NCBI GenBank assembly: GCA_937952235.1
Contig: CALFZM010000389.1
Coordinates: 1-58,521 of the forward strand
Reading direction: 5' to 3'
From: an uncultured Opitutia bacterium
GTDB lineage: Bacteria > Verrucomicrobiota > Verrucomicrobiia > Opitutales > Opitutaceae
DNA length: 58,521 nucleotides
Shown here one piece after another: positions 17,798 through 26,911 of this stretch. Position numbers and translations under genes: made by a program. Below the pieces are notes generated by a model that had not been told where the DNA came from, ran no database searches, and worked only from the letters and a program-made list of their open reading frames with translations. Numbering within the stretch: position 1 is the stretch's first letter; each line of letters opens with the position of its first letter.

Positions 17798-20230
17798 ATG
17801 ACCTCCGTCCTGGCGCACTTTGCCCGCCGCCTGTCCGCCGTTCTTGCCGCCGCCTCGCTCGCCGGGGCCGCCGAGCCGGTTTCGTTCTCCGGTATCTACC
17901 CGCACCTCGCCGTGTTCAACCAGGAGCAGGAGTGCGGCACCGGTGCCGTGGTCCCGTGGGCCGACCGGCTGTGGGTGATCACCTACGCGCCGCACAAGCC
18001 GCGGGGGTCGTCGGACAAACTCTACGAGATCACGCCCGACCTGCGGCAGATCGTGCGGCCCGAGAGCATCGGCGGCACGCCGGCCAACCGCTTCATCCAC
18101 CGCGAATCGCAGCAGCTCTTCATCGGCCCGTACGCGATCGACGCGCAGCGGAACGTGCGCGTGATCCCGTACGAGCGGATGTTCGGCCGGCCCACGGGCA
18201 CGGCGCGGCACCTGCTCGATCCGGCCAACAAGGTGTACTACGCGTCGATGGAGGAGGGTTTCTACGAGGTCGACGTGCGCACGCTCGCGGTGACGGAGCT
18301 GTTTCGCGATGAGCAGGTGAAGGAGCCGTTTCGCCGCGCCCAGCTTCCGGGCTATCACGGCAAGGGCCTGTATTCGGGCCAGGGCGTGCTCGTGTATGCG
18401 AACAACGGCGAAAACTCCCCGCTGGCCCGGCAGCAGCCCGACCTCCCCAGCGGCGCGCTGGCCGAGTGGGACGGGCGCGCGGAGACGTGGACCGTCGTCC
18501 GCCGCAACCAGTTCACCGAGGTCACCGGTCCCGGCGGGCTCTCCGGCAACCCGCAGCCCGCGACCGACCCGATCTGGAGCGTCGGCTGGGACCATCGCTC
18601 GCTGCTCCTGATGGTGCGGCAGGCGGGCGCCTGGCACGCGTACCGGCTGCCGAAGGGCAGCCACTCGTACGACGGCGCGCACGGCTGGAACACCGAGTGG
18701 CCGCGCATCCGCGACATCGGCGAGGAGGACCTCCTCATGACGATGCACGGCACGTTCTGGCGTTTCCCGCGCGCCTTCGGCCCCGGCCGCTCCGCGGGGA
18801 TAGCGCCGCGCTCGAACTACCTCAAGGTCGTCGGCGACTTCGCGCGCTGGGGCGACCGCGTCGTGCTGGGCTGCGACGACACCGCGTTGAGCGAATTCCT
18901 CAACAAGCGCCGGGCGAAGGGCAAACTCGCCGCGCCCGGCCAGTCGCAGTCCAACCTCTGGTTCCTCGACCCCGCGCAGCTCGACCGCCTGGGCCCCGCG
19001 CTCGGCCGCGGCGCGGTGTGGCTCGACGAGCCGGTCGCCCGCGACGTGGCGTCCGACCCGTATCTGTTTTCCGGCTACCGCGCGCGCACGCTGCACCTCG
19101 CGCACGACGCCGCCGTGCCGGTCGCCTTCACCCTCGAGGTCGACCGCGCGGGCGACGGTCGCTGGACCGCCCTGCGCACCGTGGAGGTGCCGGCCGGCGG
19201 CTACGCCTGGACCGCCTTCCCCGACGGCGAGCGGGGCGCGTGGGTCCGGGTGCGCGCGGCGCGCGACCTGGCGAAGGCGACGGCGTTCTTCGCCTACCGA
19301 GCGTCCGACGAGCGGGCGCCCGCGGCGACGGAGGCGCGCTTCGCTGGGCTGGCCCGCACCGGCGCGGCAGGCACGGCGGTCTCCGGCGGGCTGTTGCACG
19401 CCCGCGGCGCGGGACGCCGCACCCTGGGCCTGGCGGCCGGCGAGGCGTTCTACGAGCTGGGCCCCGACATGCAGCTCGAGCGCAGCGAGGAGCCGGGCGC
19501 GCTCGAGTGGATGCGGACCAACGTCGCGATCCCCGCCGACGCCCTTGCGGCGGACGCCGCCTCGCTCGTGTACACCGACGAGGCCGGCCGCCGGTTCCGA
19601 CTGCCGCGGGGACGCGCCGACTTCGGGGCCACCGGCCCTCTGGGGACGGAACGTGCCGTGCGCGAAGTCTGCACCGAGCGCGACCTGCTGAACGCCGGCG
19701 GCACGTTCTTCGAGCTTCCCGCCGAGAACGCCGGCGGGATCGCCAAGGTGCGCCCGGTGGCGACGCACCTGCGGCGCATCCACGATTTCGCGACCTGGCG
19801 CGGACTGCTGGTCATGACCGGGATCGACCCCGCGGCGGCCGGCGCCAACCGGCACGTCATTCGCTCGACTGACGGTCGCGCGGCGGTGTGGGTGGGCGCC
19901 GTCGACGACCTGTGGGCGCTGGGCAAACCGGTGGGCGAGGGCGGGCCCTGGCACGACACCGCCGTGCGCGCGGGCGAGCCGTCGGACCCGTATCTGATGA
20001 CCGGTTACGACCGGAAGAGCGTCCGGCTCTCCCATCGGGGTTCGGAAACCGTGACGGTGAGGATCGAGGTCGACGTGGCGGGCACCGGCACGTGGGTCGA
20101 ATACCGCCGGCTCGCGGTGCCCCCGGGTCAGACCGTCGCGCACGCATTTCCGGCCGACTACCAGGCCTACTGGGTGCGCGTGTCGGCCGACCGGCCGGTG
20201 AGCGCGACGGCGCGGTTCGTGTACGAATGA
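17798..20230 (+). CDS. Secreted 810-residue protein of unknown function with a duplicated C-terminal domain
   Basis: I do not recognise a named family. The signal peptide is about residues 1-25. Residues about 30-410 are rich in propeller-like strands (YYASMEEGFYEVDVRTL, WSVGWDHRSLLLMVRQAG). Two copies of a beta-sandwich-like unit follow, near residues 419-501 and 729-810. Each begins SDPYL-x-x-GY, continues with a W-T/V motif, and ends with an aromatic stretch (AFFAYR, ARFVYE). The duplication suggests carbohydrate binding flanking a sensor or lyase-like propeller. It lies between a TonB receptor and a FAD oxidoreductase on the same strand. Confidence 0.75.
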   Translation: MTSVLAHFARRLSAVLAAASLAGAAEPVSFSGIYPHLAVFNQEQECGTGAVVPWADRLWVITYAPHKPRGSSDKLYEITPDLRQIVRPESIGGTPANRFIHRESQQLFIGPYAIDAQRNVRVIPYERMFGRPTGTARHLLDPANKVYYASMEEGFYEVDVRTLAVTELFRDEQVKEPFRRAQLPGYHGKGLYSGQGVLVYANNGENSPLARQQPDLPSGALAEWDGRAETWTVVRRNQFTEVTGPGGLSGNPQPATDPIWSVGWDHRSLLLMVRQAGAWHAYRLPKGSHSYDGAHGWNTEWPRIRDIGEEDLLMTMHGTFWRFPRAFGPGRSAGIAPRSNYLKVVGDFARWGDRVVLGCDDTALSEFLNKRRAKGKLAAPGQSQSNLWFLDPAQLDRLGPALGRGAVWLDEPVARDVASDPYLFSGYRARTLHLAHDAAVPVAFTLEVDRAGDGRWTALRTVEVPAGGYAWTAFPDGERGAWVRVRAARDLAKATAFFAYRASDERAPAATEARFAGLARTGAAGTAVSGGLLHARGAGRRTLGLAAGEAFYELGPDMQLERSEEPGALEWMRTNVAIPADALAADAASLVYTDEAGRRFRLPRGRADFGATGPLGTERAVREVCTERDLLNAGGTFFELPAENAGGIAKVRPVATHLRRIHDFATWRGLLVMTGIDPAAAGANRHVIRSTDGRAAVWVGAVDDLWALGKPVGEGGPWHDTAVRAGEPSDPYLMTGYDRKSVRLSHRGSETVTVRIEVDVAGTGTWVEYRRLAVPPGQTVAHAFPADYQAYWVRVSADRPVSATARFVYE

Positions 20231-20324
20231 AGTATGTCACGCTCTTGCCTCGGGGAAGCCTCGCATGGGAGGCTGCCCGCCGGCGCTCCCGTGCGCGCCG
20301 TCCCTTTTCCCCGTTACATACCTT

Positions 20325-22625
20325 ATGAAACGCCTGTCGTTCGTCCTGGCGGCCCTGCTCACGGCCGCCGTCCCGGTTCTCGCCGCCGACCGCCTCCTGG
20401 TCGAGGCCGAGAGCTTCCAGTCGCCCGGCGGCTGGTCGCTCGACACCCAGTTCATCGACCTCATGGGCTCGCCCTACCTCCTCGCGCACGGTCTGGGCCG
20501 GCCGGTCTCCGACGCCACGACCACGGTGGAGTTTCCCGCCGTCGGCACCTATCGCGTGTGGGTGCGGACGAAGGACTGGGTGGCGCATTGGCAGGCGCCC
20601 GGCGCGCCCGGCAGGTTCCAGGTACTGGTGAACGGCCAGCCGCTCGCCGAGACCTTCGGCACGCGGGGCGCCGACTGGCTCTGGCACGACGGCGGAACCG
20701 TGAAGGTGGGCGATCGCAAGGCGGCGCTGGCGTTGCGCGACCTCACCGGCTTCGACGGGCGCTGCGACGCGCTGTATTTCACGTCCGACCTGAACGAGAC
20801 GCCGCCGAACGACACCGCGCCGCTCTCCGCCTGGCGCAAGCAGACGCTGCGGCTGCCGGCCGCGCCCGAGGACATGGGCGAATTCGACCTCGTGGTGGTC
20901 GGCGGCGGCTACGGCGGCCTCGGCAGCGCGATCTCCGCCGCCCGCATGGGACTCAAGGTCGCGCTGATCCAGAACCGGCCCGTGCTCGGCGGCAACGGCA
21001 GCTCCGAAGTGCGCGTCTGGGCGATGGGCCTGATCCGCCGCGGCAAGTACCCCCATATCGGCGAGATGATCGAGGAGTTCGCCGACAAGGCGAAGAACTC
21101 GCCCGGCACGTATGAGGAATTCGGCGACGCGCAGAAGGAGGCGCACGTGCGCAAGGAGAAGAACATCTCACTCTTCCTCAACGAACACGTCTACGCCGCC
21201 GAGACGAAGGACGGCCGGATCGTGAGCGTCACGTCGCTCAACACCACGAACAGCCGGGAAAAGCGGTTCCGGGGGAAGCTCTTCTCCGACTGCACCGGCC
21301 ACGGCAACCTGGCGCACCTCGCCGGCGCCAAGTACGAGATCGAGCTCAAGGACCTGCTCGGCATGAGCAACATGTGGGTCTGGAGCCAGGGCGACGCGCC
21401 CCAGGCGTTTCCCGACACCAGCGCCTGGGCGCTCGATCTGACGATGGACGACTTCCCCTATCCGCGCCTCGGCCGCGGCACTGGCCTGAACGCGGCGAAG
21501 TTCGGCAAGGGCGAATGGTTCTGGGAGAGCGGCTTCAACAAGCATCCGATCAACGACCTCGAGCGCATCCGCGACTGGAACTTCCGCGCGGTGTACGGAG
21601 CGTTTAACGCGATGAAGAATCGCGACGGCAAGACCGAGCATCCCAATGCGAAGCTCGACTGGGTCGCCTACATCGGCGGCACGCGCGAGTCGCGGCGGAT
21701 TGTCGGCGACGTCATGCTCACGCACGAGGACATCATCACGAAGAAGGAATTCCCCGACGGCTGCGTGCCGAGCACCTGGAGCATCGACCTGCACTTCGCG
21801 AAGCAGGAGTACGCGAAGAAGTATCCCGACAATCCCTTCATCTCGATCGCCGAGCACGACCGGCGCATCGACCGGGAGTTCGGCTACCCGATCCCGTACC
21901 GCTGCCTCTATTCGGTGAACGTGACCAACATGTTCATGGCCGGCCGGAACATCAGCGTCACGGACCAGGCGCTCGGCACCGTGCGCGTCATGAAGACCAT
22001 CGGCATGATGGGCGAGGTCGTGGGCAAGGCGGCGGCGATCGCGGTGAAGAACAACTGCTCCCCGCGCGACGTCTATACACTCTACTGGTCCGAGCTGGAT
22101 CAGTTGCTCAAGCTGCCCGGCCGCGCGCGCCGGCTGCCGGACAACACCTTCGATGTGAGCGGAGCCCCGCCGCCGCCGGTGGACGATTCGGGCGGTCGCG
22201 GCGGCGGCGTCGCGCTCTCCAGCCTCAAGGGCGTGGTGGTCGACAACAAGTCCGCGAAGCTCACCGGCCGTTGGGCCAGTGGCGCCGGCCTGCCGCACCT
22301 CGGGCCCGACTACGTGTACGCCCGCGGCGCCGGCAACACGGCCGTGTTCGAACTCAACGTCCCCGTCACCGGCCGCTACGAGATCCGTTTCGCCACCTCG
22401 CCGCACGAGAACCGTGCCAGCAACACGGCGGTCACGGTGCGCAGCGCGGAAGGGGCGAAGGCGGTCGTCGTGAACCAGAAGCTGGATTCCCCGATCGATG
22501 GCATCTGGGTCTCGCTCGGCACTTACCGCTTCGTCGCCGGACAGCCGGCCGCCGTCGAAATCGACGCCACGAACGCCAACGGCAACGTCCACCTCGACGC
22601 CGTGCAGGCGCTGCCGGTGCCGTGA
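20325..22625 (+). CDS. Secreted FAD-dependent oxidoreductase flanked by beta-sandwich domains
   Basis: A 766-residue protein with signal MKRLSFVLAALLTAAVPVLA. An N-terminal carbohydrate-binding-like sandwich covers about residues 25-150 (LLVEAESFQSPGGWSLD). The FAD domain begins FDLVVVGGGYGGLGSAISA, a GxGxxG dinucleotide fold, followed by VLGGNGSSEVRVW and FSDCTGHGNLA, typical of the FAD_oxidored (PF12831) family. The last ~120 residues (NTAVFELNVPVTGRYEIRF) resemble a golvesin or xanthan-lyase-type C-terminal domain. It probably oxidises a sugar-derived substrate outside the cytoplasm. Electron flow to the downstream FMN/Fe-S protein is possible but unproven. Confidence 0.82.
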   Translation: MKRLSFVLAALLTAAVPVLAADRLLVEAESFQSPGGWSLDTQFIDLMGSPYLLAHGLGRPVSDATTTVEFPAVGTYRVWVRTKDWVAHWQAPGAPGRFQVLVNGQPLAETFGTRGADWLWHDGGTVKVGDRKAALALRDLTGFDGRCDALYFTSDLNETPPNDTAPLSAWRKQTLRLPAAPEDMGEFDLVVVGGGYGGLGSAISAARMGLKVALIQNRPVLGGNGSSEVRVWAMGLIRRGKYPHIGEMIEEFADKAKNSPGTYEEFGDAQKEAHVRKEKNISLFLNEHVYAAETKDGRIVSVTSLNTTNSREKRFRGKLFSDCTGHGNLAHLAGAKYEIELKDLLGMSNMWVWSQGDAPQAFPDTSAWALDLTMDDFPYPRLGRGTGLNAAKFGKGEWFWESGFNKHPINDLERIRDWNFRAVYGAFNAMKNRDGKTEHPNAKLDWVAYIGGTRESRRIVGDVMLTHEDIITKKEFPDGCVPSTWSIDLHFAKQEYAKKYPDNPFISIAEHDRRIDREFGYPIPYRCLYSVNVTNMFMAGRNISVTDQALGTVRVMKTIGMMGEVVGKAAAIAVKNNCSPRDVYTLYWSELDQLLKLPGRARRLPDNTFDVSGAPPPPVDDSGGRGGGVALSSLKGVVVDNKSAKLTGRWASGAGLPHLGPDYVYARGAGNTAVFELNVPVTGRYEIRFATSPHENRASNTAVTVRSAEGAKAVVVNQKLDSPIDGIWVSLGTYRFVAGQPAAVEIDATNANGNVHLDAVQALPVP

Positions 22626-22674
22626 GGCGGATCCCGGAAGTTCCCACCGGAGGGAGCTGAGCACGTCGAGATGG

Positions 22675-22747
22675 GAAACGACCAAACACGCGAGATACAC
22701 GAGAGGCCCGGCGGACTTTTCGTGTATTTCGTGTGATTCGTGGTTCA
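22675..22747. repeat. Family C CACGAA-type inverted repeat C2
   Basis: The right arm (CGTGTATTTCGTGTGATTCG followed by TGGTTC) matches the right arm of C1 closely. The left arm (CCAAACACGCGAGATACACG) is more degenerate. It sits in the 137-nt gap between two plus-strand genes. Confidence 0.7.
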
Positions 22748-22762
22748 ACCTCCTGCTCCTTC

Positions 22763-24028
22763 ATGAAGCAGGTTGCGCTGCAGCTTTATCGCCTCGCGGT
22801 CGTCGCCGTCATCGCCTGGCTGCTCCGCGACCTCGCGCTGCGCCAGCGCACGCACGGCGATTCGCCGATCGCGGTCGAGGAACTGCGGAAGCTGCTGCCG
22901 GAGGCGTATTCCCTCCGGCCTGACAGTTCGGAGCGGGACGGACTCTTCGTCCACGATCGCCAGGGGCGTGAGCTGGGCTACGTCGTTCGCACCCAGCCCT
23001 ACTGCCGCGACATCATCGGCTACTGCGGCGTGACCGACGCGCTCGTGGTGTTCGGGCCCGATTGGAAGATCGTCGGCGTGACCGTGCATGCCTCCGATGA
23101 CACCAAGGAGCACGTCTACGACGTGGTGACCGACCGGCGTTTCCTCAAGAAATGGAATGGCCTCACCTGGGACACCGCGGCCGGGCTCGATCTGAAGAAG
23201 GCGGGGATCGAAGGCGTCTCGGGCGCGACGATGACGAGCATGGCGATCGCGCGCGGCGTGAAGGCGCGGCTGCAGTTGAGCCGGGGCGAGATCGTGACGC
23301 GTCCGCCCCTGCAGTGGGGCTGGCGGGACACCGGCCTGGTCGTGGTGCTCGCGCTCGCGGCGGCCATGACGTTTGGACCTGCCGGCTGGCGGCATCGCTG
23401 GCGCCGGCCGTTCCAGGTCGGACTCGTGGTCTATGTCGGGTTCATCAGCGGCGATCTCATCTCTCAGCAACTCCTCGCCGGCTGGTCGCGCGCGGGCATC
23501 CCGTGGTCGACCGCACCGGGCCTCGCCCTGCTCACCGCCGCGGCGCTGCTCGTGCCCTGGGCGGCCCGGAAACCGATCTACTGCCACCACCTCTGCCCGC
23601 ACGGCGCGGCGCAGGAGCTGGTCGGGCGGCTGCGGCCGGCCCGGTGGCAGCTGACGCTGCCCGCCGGCGTGGGACGCGGGTTCGAGTTCCTGCCGGCGGC
23701 GCTGCTCCTCTTCGTGCTCGTGATCGCGCTGATGGCCGCGCCGTTCGATCTCGCGGGCATCGAGCCGTTCGACGCCTACCTCGTGCGCACCGCCGGCGTC
23801 GCCACGCTGGCGGTGGCGGGCGTCGGGCTGGTGGCGTCGTTCTTCATCCCCCAGGCCTATTGCCGCTACGGGTGCCCGACGGGAGCGCTGCTCAACTTCG
23901 TGCGCGCCCGCGGCGCCACGGACCGGTTCTCGCGGCGCGATGCGGTCGCGCTCGGCCTGGTGCTGGTCGCCGTCGCGATCAACGTCCGGTACCTGCCCCT
24001 GATCCACTGGGTGAAGGGCGTGCCGTGA
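22763..24028 (+). CDS. NosR-like membrane protein: FMN-binding domain fused to 4Fe-4S polyferredoxin
   Basis: A 421-residue membrane redox protein. An N-terminal anchor (about residues 7-25) is followed by a periplasmic FMN-binding domain with the flavinylation motif SGATMTS; Thr156 is the expected phosphodiester-linked residue. Several membrane segments follow. Two cysteine motifs, Cys274-HHL-Cys278-P and Cys367-RYG-Cys371-P, match the polyferredoxin domain of NosR, NapH and CcoG. It probably passes electrons between the quinone pool and periplasmic acceptors. The stop overlaps the GTG start of apbE (GTGA), so enzyme and target are co-translated. Confidence 0.88.
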   Translation: MKQVALQLYRLAVVAVIAWLLRDLALRQRTHGDSPIAVEELRKLLPEAYSLRPDSSERDGLFVHDRQGRELGYVVRTQPYCRDIIGYCGVTDALVVFGPDWKIVGVTVHASDDTKEHVYDVVTDRRFLKKWNGLTWDTAAGLDLKKAGIEGVSGATMTSMAIARGVKARLQLSRGEIVTRPPLQWGWRDTGLVVVLALAAAMTFGPAGWRHRWRRPFQVGLVVYVGFISGDLISQQLLAGWSRAGIPWSTAPGLALLTAAALLVPWAARKPIYCHHLCPHGAAQELVGRLRPARWQLTLPAGVGRGFEFLPAALLLFVLVIALMAAPFDLAGIEPFDAYLVRTAGVATLAVAGVGLVASFFIPQAYCRYGCPTGALLNFVRARGATDRFSRRDAVALGLVLVAVAINVRYLPLIHWVKGVP

Positions 24029-25068
24029 GAGCATTGCCGCCCGGATCGCAATCTCGGACAGCGGCGTTCATCCGAACACCGGCGGCGGCGCTTTTGCTCC
24101 TGGCAGCGGCGGCGGGATGGGCGCGCGACGTGGAGCTGTCGGGGCGCACGATGGGCACGACCTGGCGGGTGACGTACGCAGCGGACGCGGCGCCGGGGGC
24201 CGCACCTGAGCCCGGCGACGTGCAAACCGAGGTGGGGGCGTTGCTCGAGCGTTTTGAACGCCTCTTCTCCACGTATCGTCCGGACTCGGAGCTGTCGCGC
24301 TTCAACCGGATGCGCGACACCGAGTGGTTTCCCGTGTCGCCGGAGCTGGCGCTGGCGGCCGGCGAGGCGCGCCGGGTCAGCCTGCTCACGGGCGGAGCCT
24401 TCGATGCGACCGTGCTGCCGCTGGTCGAGCGCTGGGGTTTCGGCGCCCAGGGGCGCAGCCCGGACCTGCCCGACGCCGCGGAGGTGGCGGCGCTGCGGCG
24501 CCGGGTCGACTGGCGCCGGCTGGAGGTGCGGGAGAGTCCGCCGGCACTGCGCAAGGCGCGAGGCGATCTGGCGGTGGACTTCAACTCGCTGGCCAAGGGG
24601 CAGGCCGCGGACGCCGTGAGCGCGCTGCTCGCGGGACTCGGCGCGCCGCGGCACCTCGTGCAGGTCGGCGGCGACGTCCGCAGCGCGGGCGCCGGTTGGT
24701 CCGTCGCGGTCGAGCGTCCGCTCGAGGGGCGCACCGAGATCGAGGCCGTCGTCGCGCTGTCGGGCGACGCGCTTTCGACTTCCGGCGATTACCGCAACGC
24801 GTATCGGGTCGGTTCGCGCCGCTATGGCCACATCATCGATCCGCGCACCGGGGTGCCCGTGCAGCACGCGCTGGCCGCGGTCAGCGTGATCCGCGCGAGC
24901 TGCGCACGGTCGAGCGCGCTGGCCACGGCGCTCTTCGTGCTGGGTCCCGACGACGGCTGGCGGCTGGCCCAACGCGAGGAGATCGCCGCGCTGTTCCTCG
25001 TGCGGCGGGGCGAGGGTTTCGAGCGCCGGGCGACGCCGGCCTTCGCGCGCCGGATCCGGGAGCGGTGA
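24025..25068 (+). CDS. apbE: FAD:protein FMN transferase
   Basis: A 347-residue ApbE-family enzyme that transfers FMN from FAD to a Thr of an acceptor protein using Mg2+. Family motifs in order: GRTMGTTWRVTY, FNSLAKGQAADAV (the usual IAKGYAVD region), HLVQVGGDVRS, STSGDYRNAYRV, GHIIDPRTGVPV and SSALATALFVLGPDDG. The N-terminus carries an export-like segment (TPAAALLLLAAAAGWARD), in line with action in the periplasm. The GTG start overlaps the stop of the NosR-like gene, whose SGATMTS motif is its obvious substrate. Confidence 0.93.
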   Translation: MRALPPGSQSRTAAFIRTPAAALLLLAAAAGWARDVELSGRTMGTTWRVTYAADAAPGAAPEPGDVQTEVGALLERFERLFSTYRPDSELSRFNRMRDTEWFPVSPELALAAGEARRVSLLTGGAFDATVLPLVERWGFGAQGRSPDLPDAAEVAALRRRVDWRRLEVRESPPALRKARGDLAVDFNSLAKGQAADAVSALLAGLGAPRHLVQVGGDVRSAGAGWSVAVERPLEGRTEIEAVVALSGDALSTSGDYRNAYRVGSRRYGHIIDPRTGVPVQHALAAVSVIRASCARSSALATALFVLGPDDGWRLAQREEIAALFLVRRGEGFERRATPAFARRIRER

Positions 25069-25122
25069 ACCCGCGGCCGCCGCGCCGCGCTCGCTCAGCT
25101 GCGGACGGTGCCCTCGACGGTC

Positions 25123-25149
25123 AGCCGCCTGGGGACAGGCGGCTCCACC
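25123..25149. repeat. Family A palindromic repeat, single copy A4
   Basis: One reverse-oriented hairpin with stem AGCCGCCTG/CAGGCGGCT, loop TCCC on the minus strand and flank GCTCCACC. No second copy is present. It lies between the convergent apbE and fucose-isomerase-like genes and could act as a terminator. Confidence 0.8.
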
Positions 25150-25164
25150 TCCACTGCATGTGGC

Positions 25165-26787
25165 TCAGAACGGCCGGCCGTCCGCCCGCGTGCCGCAGAG
25201 GCTGACCTCGAGGCCCAGTTCGGCGGCGAGCGCGGCCTTGGTGTACATCGCGAGGTCGGCTTCCTTCGCGGAGTGCGCGTAGGCGACGTGGATGTGGTTG
25301 GCCTGGTGGCGCGCCATCATCTGGTCGCGAGTCACGCCGTAGGTCACCGCGTGCATGATCGGCCACTGGACCGTCGTTTCCCGCCAGCGGCGTTCCGTCT
25401 CCTCGGCAGGCAGGGAGATCACCTTGGCGCGGCCGAGGTCCATCTTGAGCCGGCCTTCGGCCACGAACACGCGGCTCCAGACGATTTCCCCCGGCTTCGC
25501 GACGCCGCGCACCGTGCCGCCGCCCAGCCGGAAATACATCGGCGGCTGGCGCAGGGAGTCGGTGCCCTTGTATCCTCCGAGGTGATGCGCGGGTGGGGCG
25601 CTGCCGGAGATGAGGAAGACCCAGACGTACTCGTCGGTCGTCCCGCTGCGGTCGCGATCGCCCCAGCGCAGGTCGTGCAGGGTGTTCTCGACCGGCTGGC
25701 CGAGCGCGCGGTGCACGCGGTGCGTGAAGAGGCCGTCGAGGCCCGCGCATTCGTCGACCTCGTTGAAATGCGTCAGCGGCTCGCCGGGCCGGATGACCTT
25801 GCCCGCGGCGTTCTTCACCGGCGGCCGGTCGCTGTTGTTGAGGATGCCTTCGACCAGGTCGCTGGCGGGCAGGAGATCCTTGAGGCCCTGCTGATACTGG
25901 ATGCCGATCGTCTCGCAGCCGAACTCGTCCGCGATGCGCAGCGCCGCGACGTACGTCTTGCACTGCCACAGCACCTGGCGCTCGGTGAGTTCCGTCGCCT
26001 CGTCGGTGCCGAGGTGGAACTTCATGCCTTTCCGGCGCAGCCAGTCGTAGACCGCGCGCGCCTCGGCGTCGTCGACCGCGGTGGCGGCCGCGTAGAGCGC
26101 CGACTGCGAGAGCCGTTCCTTGAAGACGCCGGTGGGAAACAGCAGCTCGTCGGGGATGATGGCGTTGTACATGCCCATGCAGCCTTCGTCGAAGACGCCC
26201 ATGATCGACTTCCGCCGCCGGAGGTCGGCCGCGATCTTCCGGGCGACGCTGCGGGCCTTGGGCGGCAGCGTCGCGCGCGCGAGCGGTTTCACGTGCGTGG
26301 TGCGATGGCGGACGGAGCCGGTCGTGAGCCACGACTCCAGCCCCTTGAGGAAATAATCGTCGGTGAAGTCCTCGCTCCAGAGCGTCGAATAATTCACGCC
26401 GGCCTTCGTGAGCGAGCCGTTGAGGTTGAGCATGCCGACGAGCCCGGGCCAGGTGCCGCTCCAGTTGGCGACCGTGAGGATCGGCCCGCGGTGCGAGATG
26501 AGGCCGGCGAGCACGTGGTGCGAATATTGCCACACCGCCTCGGCCACGATCAGCGGCGCCTCCGGATCCAGCCCCGCGAATACCTCCATGCCCTCCTTCT
26601 GCGAGCCGATGAAGCCGTGCTTGAGCGCCGGCTTGTAGGGATGGGCCCGTTTGATGCGGGCTCCGAGCCGCGCCACGGCCGCGCCGAGCGCCTGCTCCAT
26701 GGCATGCTGCGCGGGCCAGCAGGTCTCGTTGGCGGATTGACGGAGATCGCCACTGGCGACGAGGAGGACGGTTTTGGGTTTGGCCAT
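25165..26787 (-). CDS. L-fucose isomerase-like sugar isomerase
   Basis: A 540-residue cytoplasmic protein without a signal peptide. The sequence resembles distant members of the L-fucose/L-arabinose isomerase superfamily, with VANWSGTWPGLVGMLNLNGS, a central IMGVFDEGCMGMYNAIIP segment holding candidate metal-binding Asp/Glu residues, and a C-terminal HQANHIHVAYA. The usual reaction is an aldose-ketose interconversion; the substrate here is unknown. The ATG at 26787 is chosen because the longer in-frame reading upstream is arginine-rich and runs into the divergent gene. Relationship to the adjacent epimerase and SDR is uncertain. Confidence 0.65.
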   Translation of the reverse strand: MAKPKTVLLVASGDLRQSANETCWPAQHAMEQALGAAVARLGARIKRAHPYKPALKHGFIGSQKEGMEVFAGLDPEAPLIVAEAVWQYSHHVLAGLISHRGPILTVANWSGTWPGLVGMLNLNGSLTKAGVNYSTLWSEDFTDDYFLKGLESWLTTGSVRHRTTHVKPLARATLPPKARSVARKIAADLRRRKSIMGVFDEGCMGMYNAIIPDELLFPTGVFKERLSQSALYAAATAVDDAEARAVYDWLRRKGMKFHLGTDEATELTERQVLWQCKTYVAALRIADEFGCETIGIQYQQGLKDLLPASDLVEGILNNSDRPPVKNAAGKVIRPGEPLTHFNEVDECAGLDGLFTHRVHRALGQPVENTLHDLRWGDRDRSGTTDEYVWVFLISGSAPPAHHLGGYKGTDSLRQPPMYFRLGGGTVRGVAKPGEIVWSRVFVAEGRLKMDLGRAKVISLPAEETERRWRETTVQWPIMHAVTYGVTRDQMMARHQANHIHVAYAHSAKEADLAMYTKAALAAELGLEVSLCGTRADGRPF

Positions 26788-26911
26788 TTCGGTGGGACGG
26801 AAGGTTGCCTGATCGAAACAGCCGGTGGAACGGGGCGTCAAGCGGGCGGCGGGGGGCTTCTCCGGCCACCGCAGCCTTGCGGGTCCGCGGCGGCGCCGCT
26901 CTTCTCCGCCC

